From Njordibacter sp905182035 (lineage in GTDB: Bacteria > Pseudomonadota > Gammaproteobacteria > Pseudomonadales > Balneatricaceae): a stretch of DNA of 64,000 nucleotides. This document shows, in pieces, positions 45,674 to 54,990 of this stretch. Location: assembly GCF_047730075.1 (NCBI RefSeq), contig NZ_CP159831.1:2790001-2854000 (forward strand), read 5' to 3'. The translations under genes were made by a program, and so were the position numbers. Position 1 is the first letter of the stretch, and each line of letters starts with the position of its first letter. The notes beneath the pieces were generated by a model. That model was not told where the DNA came from, ran no database searches, and saw nothing but the letters and a program-made list of their open reading frames with translations.

Positions 45674-46603
45674 TCAGATTATGTGGCTATTACGTTTCAT
45701 AAATTCTATCTCCAAATGAACAGCCTGTTTGAATAGTGAAGAGCCCGCATATAAGCACCCAAAATGTCCTCCATCCACCTCGTGAAATTCTTTTGGAGCA
45801 CGAATCGCATCAAATACAGATTTCTGCACCTCTGGATTACAATGTATCATCTCGTCATTAGACCCTACCAACATCATAGTTGGGACCTTAATAAAAGGAG
45901 CAGTTATTTGTGGTGCAAAAGGAACTGGTGTTTTCACAGTGACCCTGCTAATCAAATTTTGCCAGTTACTACCAAAACGACCTCCATGCGTTATGAACCA
46001 TAAAAATGCCTGGATGGGCTGCAAGAGAGAAGGCGTATTTAATTGATCAGCTGAAACAACAGGAAGTGGCCCGATCACTTCTTTTTCGAAATTACTCAGA
46101 TCATCAGCTTCGAAAATAGTCTTCAATTTGTTGAAATCAGCCTCTAATGTCGTAGATTGGAGGTGTGTTATGCCTGTTGCAGGAATGTGTGAAACGATGC
46201 CTGTAAGTCCCTCAATGAATGCACCAACGACAAGCACCAACATAGCGGCATAGCTATCACCCCAAAGAAAAATCTGACCATTATGATGCTCTGTCAAATT
46301 TTGGGTATAAAGAAATGCATCGCGAAAACCCTTTGCTTGAATCCAAGGGTTAATAACTTGTCGTTCTACGCCATCACTATCTCCAAGACCTGCATGATCA
46401 TAAACAATGACGTTTAACCCAGCTCCTTGAAACTCGACAGCGTAGTCTTCTAACGCCATTGAAATCGTTGCCGATGTGCCATGAGCCATAATTACACAAG
46501 GCGCTGATGCACCCTTGTGCGCAGCATACAATCGACCACGCAATATATTCGGGCCAGAGGTAAATTGTATGTTGGCATATTCTGAAAACATATTTATTCT
46601 CAA
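45674..46603 (-). CDS. Alpha/beta-hydrolase
   Basis: A 309-aa alpha/beta-hydrolase fold protein. The oxyanion strand reads CVIMAHGTSA near 36-45, VYDHAGLGDSDG follows near 67-78, and the nucleophile elbow region is LWGDSYAAM near 113-121 (GDSYA in place of GxSxG with Ser at the centre). A late Asp-His pair (SNDEMI, DGGHFG) completes a triad. It resembles the dienelactone-hydrolase/Abhydrolase group; substrate unknown. Its AT-richer codon use differs somewhat from the genes on its left. Confidence 0.8.
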   Translation of the reverse strand: MRINMFSEYANIQFTSGPNILRGRLYAAHKGASAPCVIMAHGTSATISMALEDYAVEFQGAGLNVIVYDHAGLGDSDGVERQVINPWIQAKGFRDAFLYTQNLTEHHNGQIFLWGDSYAAMLVLVVGAFIEGLTGIVSHIPATGITHLQSTTLEADFNKLKTIFEADDLSNFEKEVIGPLPVVSADQLNTPSLLQPIQAFLWFITHGGRFGSNWQNLISRVTVKTPVPFAPQITAPFIKVPTMMLVGSNDEMIHCNPEVQKSVFDAIRAPKEFHEVDGGHFGCLYAGSSLFKQAVHLEIEFMKRNSHII

Positions 46604-46946
46604 TCTTGAGCTATTGGCTTGGCATGGATCCTAACAACTAAAGGTTATTACTTCTAGACAATAGTATGCTCTGACACAAAAGAGCCTACCAACATGCACG
46701 TCCATTATGGATTTTTGGGGGGAGTGGGTTTTATTTTCGATCTGTAGCTCACCATTATCCGTTGGCATAAATCGCTTTGTATGCGATTCTATAGCTATAA
46801 AGGTTGCTAGTGTTGCAGCAAATTTTCATGCTTAGCTAAGCTTCAAAAGGGGCAATGCCACTTAAGCCACAGCACCTTAGACTTATTACAACATTAGACA
46901 TGCCTATGGTTGGCGGCTACACTAAGTTGGTAAATAGGGGAATGCC
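46604..46946. promoter_or_regulatory. Gene-free 343 bp with a hairpin and a perfect palindrome before the DddP-like gene
   Basis: I see no gene. A hairpin AATCGC/GCGATT lies at 46770-46788. A perfect 12-bp palindrome, GCTTAGCTAAGC, lies at 46830-46841, about 105 bases before the M24 start, and could be an operator. TAGGGG just before ATG 46947 is the ribosome site. The region also serves the divergent alpha/beta-hydrolase. Confidence 0.35.
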
Positions 46947-48203
46947 ATGACCAGATACGCTTTCTTTAAAGATGACCGTAAGGCTACCTATTTGAATTCA
47001 AAAGGTGCAGATCTTCCTCTTATTTCACCTATACGAGCAGATGTATTAGATTGTGCACGCTCATATAGGCTTGGACGATTACGCGACCAAATGCAATCGG
47101 CTGATGTTGACGCCTTGCTTCTGTATGACCCAATTAATATTCGCTATGCATTCGACAGCTCTAACATGCAAGTGTGGACCGCACATAATGCAATACGCTA
47201 TGCGCTGATTTTAAACGGTGGCCCAGCGATTCTATTCGAGTTTAAGGGGTGTGCACATTTAGCAAATGGCCTGCCCGGGGTAGATGAAGTGCGTACGGCA
47301 ATTTCGTACATCTATATGTCCCACGGGGACAAGGCTGAAATATTTCTAAGGGATTGGGCCGTTGAGATCACTGATTTGTTGCATCAATATGGCACTCAAA
47401 AACCACGCCTTGCAGCAGACACATTGGAACTTAATGCAGTTCATCAACTAACTAAACTTGGGGTAAGCGTTGTTAACGGAACTGAGATTACCGAACTGTC
47501 TAGAGCGATTAAGTCTCCAGACGAAATTGAATTGATGCGCTGGACCATTCGGGTATGTGAGGCTGGATTGGCTCGGGTCTATGAGCACTCAGTTCCTGGT
47601 GTTACTGAGCGCGAACTCTGGGCTCACCTTCATTTTGAAAATGCACGCTCTGGAGGTGATTGGCTAGAAACTAAGCTCCTAACATCCGGACCTAACACTA
47701 ACCCTTGGTATAGCGAATGTTCAGATAGAGAAGTTAAGAGGGGAGAAATGATCAGCCTAGATACTGATATGATTGGTCCATATGGGTATTGCGCTGACTT
47801 ATCCCGCAGTTGGGTTTGTGGATACGAACCGATGAATGATACACAAAAACGATTATATTTAACCGCTTTGACACAAATTGAACATAACGTGGCTCTGATT
47901 AAACCAGGCGTAAGCTTTTTGGAGTTTAATGAAAAAAGTTGGCGCATCCCAGCTAAGCATGTTGAGTATCGTTATTCTTTAGCTGCTCATGGAGTGGGCA
48001 TGGCTGATGAATGGCCAGTTGTGCCACTGCATATTGACTGGAGTGAGCGCGTCACTTCGGGAACTTTTGAACCCGGCATGGTGCTGTGTGTAGAAAGTTT
48101 GATAGCTGAAAAAGGCACAGAGTCAATTAAATTAGAAACACAGGTTCTTGTCACTGCAGCAGGTGCTGAACGTCTTGATAGCTTCCCTTGGGAGAGTATT
48201 TAA
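46947..48203 (+). CDS. dddP: DddP-like M24 metalloenzyme, candidate DMSP lyase
   Basis: A 418-aa protein of the M24 (creatinase/prolidase) fold. DPINIRYAFDSSNMQVW near residues 53-69 and SGPNTNPWYSEC near 249-260 resemble roseobacter DddP. Metal ligands would be Asp272, Asp274, Asp284, His348, Glu383 and Glu397. Their spacing (2, 10, 64, 35, 14) almost copies that of Ruegeria DddP as I recall it (Asp295, 297, 307, His371, Glu406, 421). DddP cleaves dimethylsulfoniopropionate to dimethyl sulfide and acrylate. True creatinase lacks these metal ligands, so it is less likely. A general Xaa-Pro peptidase remains possible. Confidence 0.68.
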   Translation: MTRYAFFKDDRKATYLNSKGADLPLISPIRADVLDCARSYRLGRLRDQMQSADVDALLLYDPINIRYAFDSSNMQVWTAHNAIRYALILNGGPAILFEFKGCAHLANGLPGVDEVRTAISYIYMSHGDKAEIFLRDWAVEITDLLHQYGTQKPRLAADTLELNAVHQLTKLGVSVVNGTEITELSRAIKSPDEIELMRWTIRVCEAGLARVYEHSVPGVTERELWAHLHFENARSGGDWLETKLLTSGPNTNPWYSECSDREVKRGEMISLDTDMIGPYGYCADLSRSWVCGYEPMNDTQKRLYLTALTQIEHNVALIKPGVSFLEFNEKSWRIPAKHVEYRYSLAAHGVGMADEWPVVPLHIDWSERVTSGTFEPGMVLCVESLIAEKGTESIKLETQVLVTAAGAERLDSFPWESI

Positions 48204-48325
48204 CTGTTAAACCCGCTATCAAATAGTGAAATAATTACCTCCAAACTAATAGGAAAGTATTTTTTGACTATTTTAAATCTTTACAACAAACATGGTAAGT
48301 TCGTTCGAACCTTACAGGCCGCATA

Positions 48326-48368
48326 GGAAATAAACGTGCCGTTTCTCGGGCACACCATTTCCTTTTAT
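48326..48368 (+). terminator. Rho-independent terminator-like hairpin after the DddP-like gene
   Basis: Nested inverted repeats GGAAAT (48326-48331) with ATTTCC (48357-48362), and GTGCC (48336-48340) with GGCAC (48349-48353), form a long imperfect stem followed by TTTTATAA. It lies about 120 bases after the M24 stop. Confidence 0.6.
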
Positions 48369-48746
48369 AAGCTATTTTTTATAAATACTGTTTTATATGT
48401 TCTATAAAACAAAACGGTCAAATAAACCGTCATTTATATTTAATTTTCCTCTTGGTACCCAATCCATTTCCCACTAGAACTAGGTCTTTTTAATAGATCG
48501 TTTAGGGTTCTTACGTGGTTGCTCACTTTGGCCTCTATTAGCCAATCTAATCGCCTGTAAGAACAAGTCAACTTTTGTAAAATTAATGTAATTCCAAAGC
48601 TAAGCCGTTAAAAAAGGGCTAAATTATTTAGCCTAGATTCTTAAAATATGAAGATCTAGATTTGCTTTAAAAGTAGTGCTATGTCTGTTTACTTAATAAA
48701 AAGCAGGCGGGCACTAATAAAAACAGTATTAAATTAGAGGTTAAAA
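48369..48746. other. AT-rich non-coding stretch before proteorhodopsin
   Basis: No gene or RNA is recognisable. It is AT-rich and presumably holds the proteorhodopsin promoter; TATTAAAT at about 48728 and AGAGG before ATG 48747 are a possible -10-like element and the ribosome site. No clear operator was seen. Confidence 0.4.
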
Positions 48747-49445
48747 ATGACTTATAACTTAACGGCCGCCGATCCGGTTGGCATGTCTTTTTGGTTAATT
48801 TCCATGGCGCTTGTTGCGGCTACAGCTTTTTTCTTCATAGAGCGCGATCGTGTTGCAGGAAAGTGGAAGACATCTTTGACAGTATCAGGCTTGGTTACGT
48901 TGATTGCTGCAGTTCACTACTTCTACATGCGTGATGTATGGGTAGCTACGGGAACATCTCCAACAGAATTACGATATATTGACTGGCTTCTGACCGTGCC
49001 ATTGTTAATGGTTGAATTCTACTTGGTTCTTTCTGCAGTAACTAAAGTGCCGGTTCGTGTATTCTGGAGATTGCTACTCGGTTCTATTGTTATGTTGGGC
49101 TTCGGCTTTGCTGGCGAGGCAGACATGATGAATGTCACTTTAGCCTTTATCCTCGGACTGGCCGGTTGGGCATTCATCGTTTGGGAGATCTTCAAAGGTG
49201 AAGCTAGCCAGATTAATGCTGGGCTTTCAAATGCCAACGTTCAGAAGGCTTACAAGTGGATGCTTATCTGTGTAACTATCGGTTGGTCTATCTACCCAAT
49301 TGGTTACTTCTTTGGTTACATGGCCGGCGGTGCTGATGCAGCAACACTCAACATAGTTTATAACCTAGCCGACTTTATAAACAAGATCGCATTTGGTGTG
49401 ATTATCTGGGCTGCTGCAGTAGCAGATTCAGAATCTAAAGCATAA
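48747..49445 (+). CDS. Proteorhodopsin, green-absorbing proton pump type
   Basis: A 232-aa seven-helix retinal protein. Compared with green proteorhodopsin (GPR numbering in brackets): His57 [75], proton acceptor Asp79 [97], Thr83 [101], tuning Leu87 [105, Leu = green], proton donor Glu90 [108], and Schiff-base Lys213 [231] in DFINKIAFG. The DTE triad marks an outward proton pump rather than a sodium (NDQ) or chloride pump. It sits in the inner membrane and gives light-driven proton-motive force. No long signal sequence precedes helix A. A strong terminator separates it from crtE. Confidence 0.98.
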   Translation: MTYNLTAADPVGMSFWLISMALVAATAFFFIERDRVAGKWKTSLTVSGLVTLIAAVHYFYMRDVWVATGTSPTELRYIDWLLTVPLLMVEFYLVLSAVTKVPVRVFWRLLLGSIVMLGFGFAGEADMMNVTLAFILGLAGWAFIVWEIFKGEASQINAGLSNANVQKAYKWMLICVTIGWSIYPIGYFFGYMAGGADAATLNIVYNLADFINKIAFGVIIWAAAVADSESKA

Positions 49446-49465
49446 TTTGATCTGATTGAAGTTTA

Positions 49466-49500
49466 GAAGAGCCAGCTGTGCTGGCTGGCTCTTCATTTTT
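49466..49500 (+). terminator. Strong rho-independent terminator between proteorhodopsin and crtE
   Basis: GAAGAGCCAGC (49466-49476) pairs perfectly with GCTGGCTCTTC (49484-49494) around a seven-base loop, followed by ATTTTT. It is an 11-bp GC-rich stem, so most transcription from the proteorhodopsin promoter should stop here, with readthrough or a separate promoter feeding the crt genes. Confidence 0.92.
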
Positions 49501-49541
49501 AGCATACTAAAAATAATCAGCACTTTATAAGGGTACGATTA

Positions 49542-50504
49542 ATGTCCCCAACAAAAATTACCAATAGTTTGAATTTGCTAACAGAGCTAAACGCTCTGTA
49601 CAAGCGTGAAATGCCGCACCCACAAAGTAGCTTGACTGCAGCAGCCAAGTATCACTTTAAGAACCCAGGCAAATTTTTTAGAGCTCACCTGGCACTAACC
49701 AGTGGCCTATCCCTAGGCCTAAACACATTAGATAATTTACATTGGGCAGCTGCTTGCGAGCTACTGCACAACGCGTCCCTTATTCATGATGACATCAGTG
49801 ATGCCAGTACCCATAGACGTGGCCAAGAAAGTATCCATCAACATTTTGGGCCCGATATGGCGCTCTGCCTAGGTGACTGGATGATTGCTAAGGCCTTCGA
49901 GCTTGGTGCCAAGAACAGACAATATAGTAGCCTTCAAGTGGCCTTATTAGCTCAGTCGATGCAAAAAACCTGCAGCGGCCAAATATCTGATATCACCCAA
50001 CGCCAGTGCGCTAAGTTAAGCGAGTGGCAGCATATTGCAAAAGGCAAGACAGCACCACTATTGATTGCTCCCATCAAAGGGGCGGCTATTGCCGCTGGCC
50101 TAGGCACAGATATTATTGGTCTGGAGCATCTTATAGGCCTCTGCGCCCTAGCCTACCAGGGCCGCAATGATATTGACGATATAATTCCATCAAGCCATCG
50201 TTCGAGCGATCTTGACGGCCGCAAACCTAATCTAGTGATTGGTCTGTTTGCCAAGCAAGGAACACATCGGGAAGAGTTTGTCCGCTGGTATCAATCAGAA
50301 GATACCGAACAACTGGCCCATTGGCAGCGCTGCATCGCCTCCAGTGATGTAATTCTTGAGGCCAATCAGTTGGTAGATTACTGGCTATTGCAAGCCGAAC
50401 AGTCAGTGAGCTTATTGCCTATTCAATTACATGCTGTAACCCAGGGCCTAGTGGCTGCTGTAAAACAGAAAACAGAAATAAAACGCCAAGGGCAAATCGC
50501 TTGA
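49542..50504 (+). CDS. crtE: Polyprenyl (geranylgeranyl) diphosphate synthase
   Basis: A 320-aa trans-prenyltransferase. The first aspartate-rich motif is IHDDISD (Asp83, Asp84, Asp87). The second reads GRNDIDD near residues 208-214, with Asn in place of the usual first Asp. KGKTAPL near 167-173 is also conserved. It makes geranylgeranyl diphosphate for CrtB. It begins 42 bases after the terminator and ends overlapping crtI (TTGA). Confidence 0.93.
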   Translation: MSPTKITNSLNLLTELNALYKREMPHPQSSLTAAAKYHFKNPGKFFRAHLALTSGLSLGLNTLDNLHWAAACELLHNASLIHDDISDASTHRRGQESIHQHFGPDMALCLGDWMIAKAFELGAKNRQYSSLQVALLAQSMQKTCSGQISDITQRQCAKLSEWQHIAKGKTAPLLIAPIKGAAIAAGLGTDIIGLEHLIGLCALAYQGRNDIDDIIPSSHRSSDLDGRKPNLVIGLFAKQGTHREEFVRWYQSEDTEQLAHWQRCIASSDVILEANQLVDYWLLQAEQSVSLLPIQLHAVTQGLVAAVKQKTEIKRQGQIA

Positions 50505-52000
50505 CATCAAAAACGTTTGGAGCCGGTAAAACGGTAGTGGTTATTGGGGCAGGCTTCGCTGGTATAGCAACAGCATTAAGACTCAAAGCAATAGGCTACG
50601 ACGTTACATTAATGGAACGCTTGGGCAGCCTTGGTGGGCGAGCACAGGTATTTGAACGCGGTGGCTACCGTCATGATGCAGGCCCTACGGTTATTACTGC
50701 CCCATTCCTGTTCGATGAGCTTTTCGAACTTTTCGATGAGAAACTCACTGACCATTTGGATTTTGTACCATTAGATCCCTTTTATCGGTTTCACTTTGCT
50801 GATGGTAGCCAATTTGATTACCGAGCCAGCATTGAAGACACGTTAACCGAGATTCGGCGGTTTAATCCGGATGATGCAAATGGTTATTTAAGGCTGCTGG
50901 AGAAGTCTAGAAAAGTCTATAATGTGGGCTTTAGGCAATTAGTGCACAGGCCTTTTACCCGCATCTGGGACATGATCAAGCAAGTGCCAGCCCTGCTGAT
51001 GCTTAAATGCTATAAAACTGTTTCACAAATGGTTAACAGCCATCTTAAGCACCCACTTATTCGCCAAGCATTTTCAATCCACCCCCTGTTGGTAGGAGGT
51101 AATCCCTTTAAGACAACTGCTATCTACACATTGATACACTATCTTGAACGTCGTTGGGGTGTATTTTTCTGTATGGGTGGAACTGGCAAGCTAGTGGAAG
51201 AACTGACTTCACTTATGGAACGCCATGGCATAACTATCCAACTCAATGCTGATATTGATGAGATTATGCTTGAAAATAATCGTGCGACAGGTGTTCGTCT
51301 CAATAATAACCAAGTAACAAATGCTGATATTGTTGTGTTTGGTGGTGACCCCGAAACCTGCTATCAACATCTTTTACCTAAGAAAAAGCTACGCCTGCCA
51401 AGTATAAAGAAACATTATAGTATGGGCCTCTATGTGCTTTATTTTGGCACCAAAAAGCTGTACCCCAATGTTGCTCATCACAGCATTTGGATGGGACCAA
51501 GATTTAAACAACTGTTGGCAGAAATTTTTGATGCCAAGCACATGAGTGAAGATTTTTCCCTCTATGTGCATCGCCCTACAGCTACTGATAAAAGCTTTGC
51601 ACCCCAAGGTTGTGAATCCTTTTATGTGCTCTGTCCAGTGCCAAACCTGCAGGGTAATGTAAACTGGGCAACCGAAGGTGAGGCGCTTCGTGACCGCATT
51701 GTCACTGCTTTAGAGGAGACCATACTGCCAGACCTATCTTCTGTGATCGAAGAGGTGTTTTGGATGACTCCAGAAGACTTTGCTAAAGACTACCGTTCCA
51801 TGCATGGCGCTGGTTTTTCTATCGAACCACGGCTTACTCAGTCGGCTTGGTTTCGATTTCATAATCGTGATAAGGCAGTGGCGAACCTCTACTTTGTTGG
51901 CGCTGGCACACACCCTGGTGCTGGATTACCGGGAGTTGTTAGCTCTGCTAAGGTGGTTGAAGAGCTCCTTACAGGTGTTGAGGTTGGTTCGGGTGGCTAA
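50501..52000 (+). CDS. crtI: Phytoene desaturase
   Basis: A 499-aa CrtI-type FAD oxidoreductase; GAGFAG at residues 16-21 is the dinucleotide fold and the C-terminal LYFVGAGTHPGAGLPGV is the carotenoid desaturase signature. It desaturates phytoene stepwise to lycopene. The start is an uncommon TTG at 50501 inside the crtE stop, giving VVVIGAGFAG at the normal distance. Membrane-associated. A three-base gap separates it from crtB. Confidence 0.96.
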   Translation: MTSKTFGAGKTVVVIGAGFAGIATALRLKAIGYDVTLMERLGSLGGRAQVFERGGYRHDAGPTVITAPFLFDELFELFDEKLTDHLDFVPLDPFYRFHFADGSQFDYRASIEDTLTEIRRFNPDDANGYLRLLEKSRKVYNVGFRQLVHRPFTRIWDMIKQVPALLMLKCYKTVSQMVNSHLKHPLIRQAFSIHPLLVGGNPFKTTAIYTLIHYLERRWGVFFCMGGTGKLVEELTSLMERHGITIQLNADIDEIMLENNRATGVRLNNNQVTNADIVVFGGDPETCYQHLLPKKKLRLPSIKKHYSMGLYVLYFGTKKLYPNVAHHSIWMGPRFKQLLAEIFDAKHMSEDFSLYVHRPTATDKSFAPQGCESFYVLCPVPNLQGNVNWATEGEALRDRIVTALEETILPDLSSVIEEVFWMTPEDFAKDYRSMHGAGFSIEPRLTQSAWFRFHNRDKAVANLYFVGAGTHPGAGLPGVVSSAKVVEELLTGVEVGSGG

Positions 52001-52003
52001 ATT

Positions 52004-52924
52004 ATGACAACTCCTAAACCAAGCCATTTGCGTTCTAATAATTCACAGCCACAGCAGATACTCGCCCGCCATGGCAAATCATTTTACTGGGCCAGCAAAT
52101 TCCTTGGTGCTGACCTAGCCGAGCGTGCTGCACGACTTTACTTATTCTGTCGCTATGTTGATGATTTAGCAGATGGTGACCTTCCTGACCGGCATGAATC
52201 ACTTGAAGATATTCGCGCACGTCTGGCTGGTGAAAATGTAGCTGCTGGACCCGAAATTGAAGCGTTTATTGAATTAGCTAACACACATAATATCCCACTC
52301 AGTGCAGCTGCTGAACTACTCGGTGGCATGCTTACGGACCAAAACCCCACAGCCGTAATTGATGAAGCCGAATTGCTTCGCTATTGCCATGCTGTTGCAG
52401 GTACCGTTGGACTGATGATGTGCCGCGTGCTGAACTGCAACGAACCCCGCGCCGACAGCTTCGCTATTGACTTGGGGATTGCAATGCAGCTCACCAACAT
52501 CTCCCGCGATGTGTTAGAAGACGCACAGATGAATCGTCGTTATCTACCTGCTAGTTGGGCTAATTTTACCCCAGAACAGATTGCAGAGGCAGGTGTTAAT
52601 TGCCAACAGCCAGTGGCACAAGCGATCGACCGTTTATTGGATCTGTCAGAGCAGTATTATGCCAGTGCACAGCTTGGCATACGCCTGCTACCCTTTAGGT
52701 CAAGGCTAGCCATCGCCATAGCACTGCGCGTTTATCGCCAAATTGGTTGGGTACTTAAACGCCGTAAAGTGGCTTGGTGGAAGGGCCGTGTAATGGTAAC
52801 AGGTGTTGAAAAAGTGCTACTTAGCCTCCGCAGCACGGCGGATTTAAGACCAAAAAAGGTCCCCCCCCATCAAACTAAGCTACACCAACATCTACAGGGA
52901 TTGGCCGGTGTCCATCCCAGCTAA
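52004..52924 (+). CDS. crtB: Phytoene synthase
   Basis: A 306-aa squalene/phytoene synthase. Aspartate-rich motifs are VDDLAD (53-57 region) and SRDVLEDAQMNRRYLP near 167-182. It condenses two geranylgeranyl diphosphates to phytoene. Near the end there is an A6-GGT-C8 run (C8 at 52861-52868), a slippage-prone tract. The last 17 bases overlap crtY. Confidence 0.96.
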   Translation: MTTPKPSHLRSNNSQPQQILARHGKSFYWASKFLGADLAERAARLYLFCRYVDDLADGDLPDRHESLEDIRARLAGENVAAGPEIEAFIELANTHNIPLSAAAELLGGMLTDQNPTAVIDEAELLRYCHAVAGTVGLMMCRVLNCNEPRADSFAIDLGIAMQLTNISRDVLEDAQMNRRYLPASWANFTPEQIAEAGVNCQQPVAQAIDRLLDLSEQYYASAQLGIRLLPFRSRLAIAIALRVYRQIGWVLKRRKVAWWKGRVMVTGVEKVLLSLRSTADLRPKKVPPHQTKLHQHLQGLAGVHPS

Positions 52925-54029
52925 AATTATAGAGCTAGATATCGCTATTATTGGTGGCGGCAGTTCAGGTATGGCATTGGCGACCAGACTAAATGGTTTA
53001 TCGGCCACAGTGTTTGAACCAAAAACTGCGGCTGAGCGAGATTGTTGCTGGGCCTTTTGGGCACATCCACCGCAGTTAAAAGAGTTTAGCCAATCCATCC
53101 AAGGTAGCTGGGATCGATGGCGTATCATTGATCATAATGACGAAATTATTCACCACAGCAATCAATATCGCTACACCTGCCTGAGTGCAAAAAAACACCT
53201 AGAGCACTGCGAAACCAATTTAAAAAAATCCACAAGTCTAGTTAGATCACCAGTTGAGAATCTAGTGCCAAAGGGTAATGGTGGTCAATTTAATGCTAAT
53301 GGTCAACGCTATAGCGCTAAAACTATTTATGATAGCCGCCCACCCACAATGGGTGAGAATAGTTTACGCCAACATTTTTTAGGGTGGGAGATAAGCCTTA
53401 AAGAACCTATGGAGAATGCTGATATCGCCACTTTGATGGACTTTCGCGTCGACCAATCCCGGGGGCTACACTTTATCTATGTGCTGCCCTATTCAGATCG
53501 TCATTTGCTAGTGGAATCAACTATGATTTCGACCCATCTAGAAGATAAAGGTTGGTATCGTAACGCCATAACAGGGTGGCTTGCTGAGCATAACATTCAG
53601 GTCAAATCTCAATTGAGAGAGGAGTATGGCGTCATTTCAATGGCAACAGAGCAGCCATATAACCCTGAGGTGAATAACATTGGGGCCAATGGTGGCGCCG
53701 TAAGGTTATCCTCTGGTTATGCCTTTAGCACTATTCAAAGGCAGATGGCGGAGTTGGCACAATCTATTAATGCAGGTCAACGCAACGTACCGAAGCCATT
53801 TTCAAGGCTATTAATGTTTATGGATAAGGTCTTTAATCGTGCTCTTAATGCACAGCCAGATCAGGGTGTTAGTTTTTTTATGGCGACGGCTAAAGCCCTT
53901 AATGCTGAGCAATTTTCGCTTTTTATGCTTGGCGACGCGGGTTTTCTCGAATGGGTAAAAGTAATGCAAGCTATGCCCAAATGGCCGTTTATAAAGTCAG
54001 CTCTGAGTCAAATTTTTAGCCATGACTAA
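52908..54029 (+). CDS. crtY: Lycopene beta-cyclase
   Basis: A 373-aa CrtY-type flavoprotein. The FAD fold GGGSSG lies at residues 16-21, and CCWAFWAHPP near 43-52 is the cyclase substrate region. It forms beta-ionone rings at both ends of lycopene, giving beta-carotene. The start is GTG 52908 within crtB; ATG codons nearby are out of frame. The stop overlaps blh by eight bases. Confidence 0.92.
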   Translation: MSIPAKIIELDIAIIGGGSSGMALATRLNGLSATVFEPKTAAERDCCWAFWAHPPQLKEFSQSIQGSWDRWRIIDHNDEIIHHSNQYRYTCLSAKKHLEHCETNLKKSTSLVRSPVENLVPKGNGGQFNANGQRYSAKTIYDSRPPTMGENSLRQHFLGWEISLKEPMENADIATLMDFRVDQSRGLHFIYVLPYSDRHLLVESTMISTHLEDKGWYRNAITGWLAEHNIQVKSQLREEYGVISMATEQPYNPEVNNIGANGGAVRLSSGYAFSTIQRQMAELAQSINAGQRNVPKPFSRLLMFMDKVFNRALNAQPDQGVSFFMATAKALNAEQFSLFMLGDAGFLEWVKVMQAMPKWPFIKSALSQIFSHD

Positions 54030-54852
54030 TATGGAACTAATCGCCATAAGCGCAGTGCTGCTTATTGGCGTACCCCATGGTGGCCTAGATGGCGCTGTAG
54101 CACGCCGTATCGGTTGGCCTAAGGGCTTAATTGCATGGTTTGGGTTTAATCTGAGTTATATTTTTCTGGCAGCTTTGGTAGTTTGGGTTTGGTCGCATTG
54201 GCCATTGCTGGGTTTATCAGTATTCCTAACAATTTCAGCACTGCATTTTGGCAGTAGTGATATTGCTAATACCCAAGCCACCATTGCAAAAAAGCTGTCC
54301 TATCGATGGCTGCCATTGACCGCCCATGGCGGTTTAGTACCTGTTGCTATTCCTAATCTCCAGCCCGACAGCGTGCAACCGCTTTTTACTCTTTTAGTGG
54401 GTGATGTGGGGGCAGATATGCTTATCAATGCTATCGGCATGCTTTTTTTACCATGGCTTGTATGCTTCGCTGCATACTTTGTCTATGCAGTTTTAATCCC
54501 AGTATGGCGGAAACCATTACTTAATCTAATAATAGTATTAATATTGGTATGGTTTCTGTCGCCACTCATCAGCTTTGCCCTGTATTTTTGTCTGTGGCAT
54601 AGCCGCAGCCATACATTGCGCATATGGAGAAGCCTTGATAAAGGAAGTGAACGCCGGCGAAGTCTTATTGAAGCAGTCGCCTATAGTCTGATAGCCTGGA
54701 TTACCACATTAGTAATTTTTATGGTCTTTCAGGAGTCTTTAACCACTGCACTGATAAAAATAACATTTATTGGTCTCGCTGCACTTACCGTACCACATAT
54801 GTTATTAGTTGACCTGGCGGACAAACTAAAAAGGCAGAATCTATGGCTATGA
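54022..54852 (+). CDS. blh: Beta-carotene 15,15'-dioxygenase (Blh/Brp family)
   Basis: A 276-aa membrane enzyme with several hydrophobic helices. The iron-ligand histidines can be placed at His19 (GVPHGG), His75 (ALHFG), His193 and His197 (LWHSRSH) and His259 (TVPHM). It cleaves beta-carotene into two retinal molecules, which fill the proteorhodopsin. It is the last gene of the crt operon, so the pathway from isoprenoid to retinal is complete apart from upstream isoprenoid genes. Confidence 0.96.
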   Translation: MTNMELIAISAVLLIGVPHGGLDGAVARRIGWPKGLIAWFGFNLSYIFLAALVVWVWSHWPLLGLSVFLTISALHFGSSDIANTQATIAKKLSYRWLPLTAHGGLVPVAIPNLQPDSVQPLFTLLVGDVGADMLINAIGMLFLPWLVCFAAYFVYAVLIPVWRKPLLNLIIVLILVWFLSPLISFALYFCLWHSRSHTLRIWRSLDKGSERRRSLIEAVAYSLIAWITTLVIFMVFQESLTTALIKITFIGLAALTVPHMLLVDLADKLKRQNLWL

Positions 54853-54990
54853 CTAGCTATAACCCTCCATAAAGGATTTGTTAACTGGCCACTGTAAGAT
54901 GGGTTACCAATTCCGCAGTTTATGGCGCGCCGGTGCCAAGCCATCCAAACAGTTGAGGTGATTGGGCCTAGACACCTCAAGCCGAAAGAC

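Noticed and set aside
46947..48203. Creatinase (creatine amidinohydrolase) for the M24 protein
   Set aside because: Creatinase lacks the metal-ligand set, whereas this protein keeps Asp272, Asp274, Asp284, His348, Glu383 and Glu397.
48295..48320. tRNA T-arm-like GTTCGAAC motif
   Set aside because: The stem-loop has the wrong loop size and no cloverleaf or anticodon arm is nearby.
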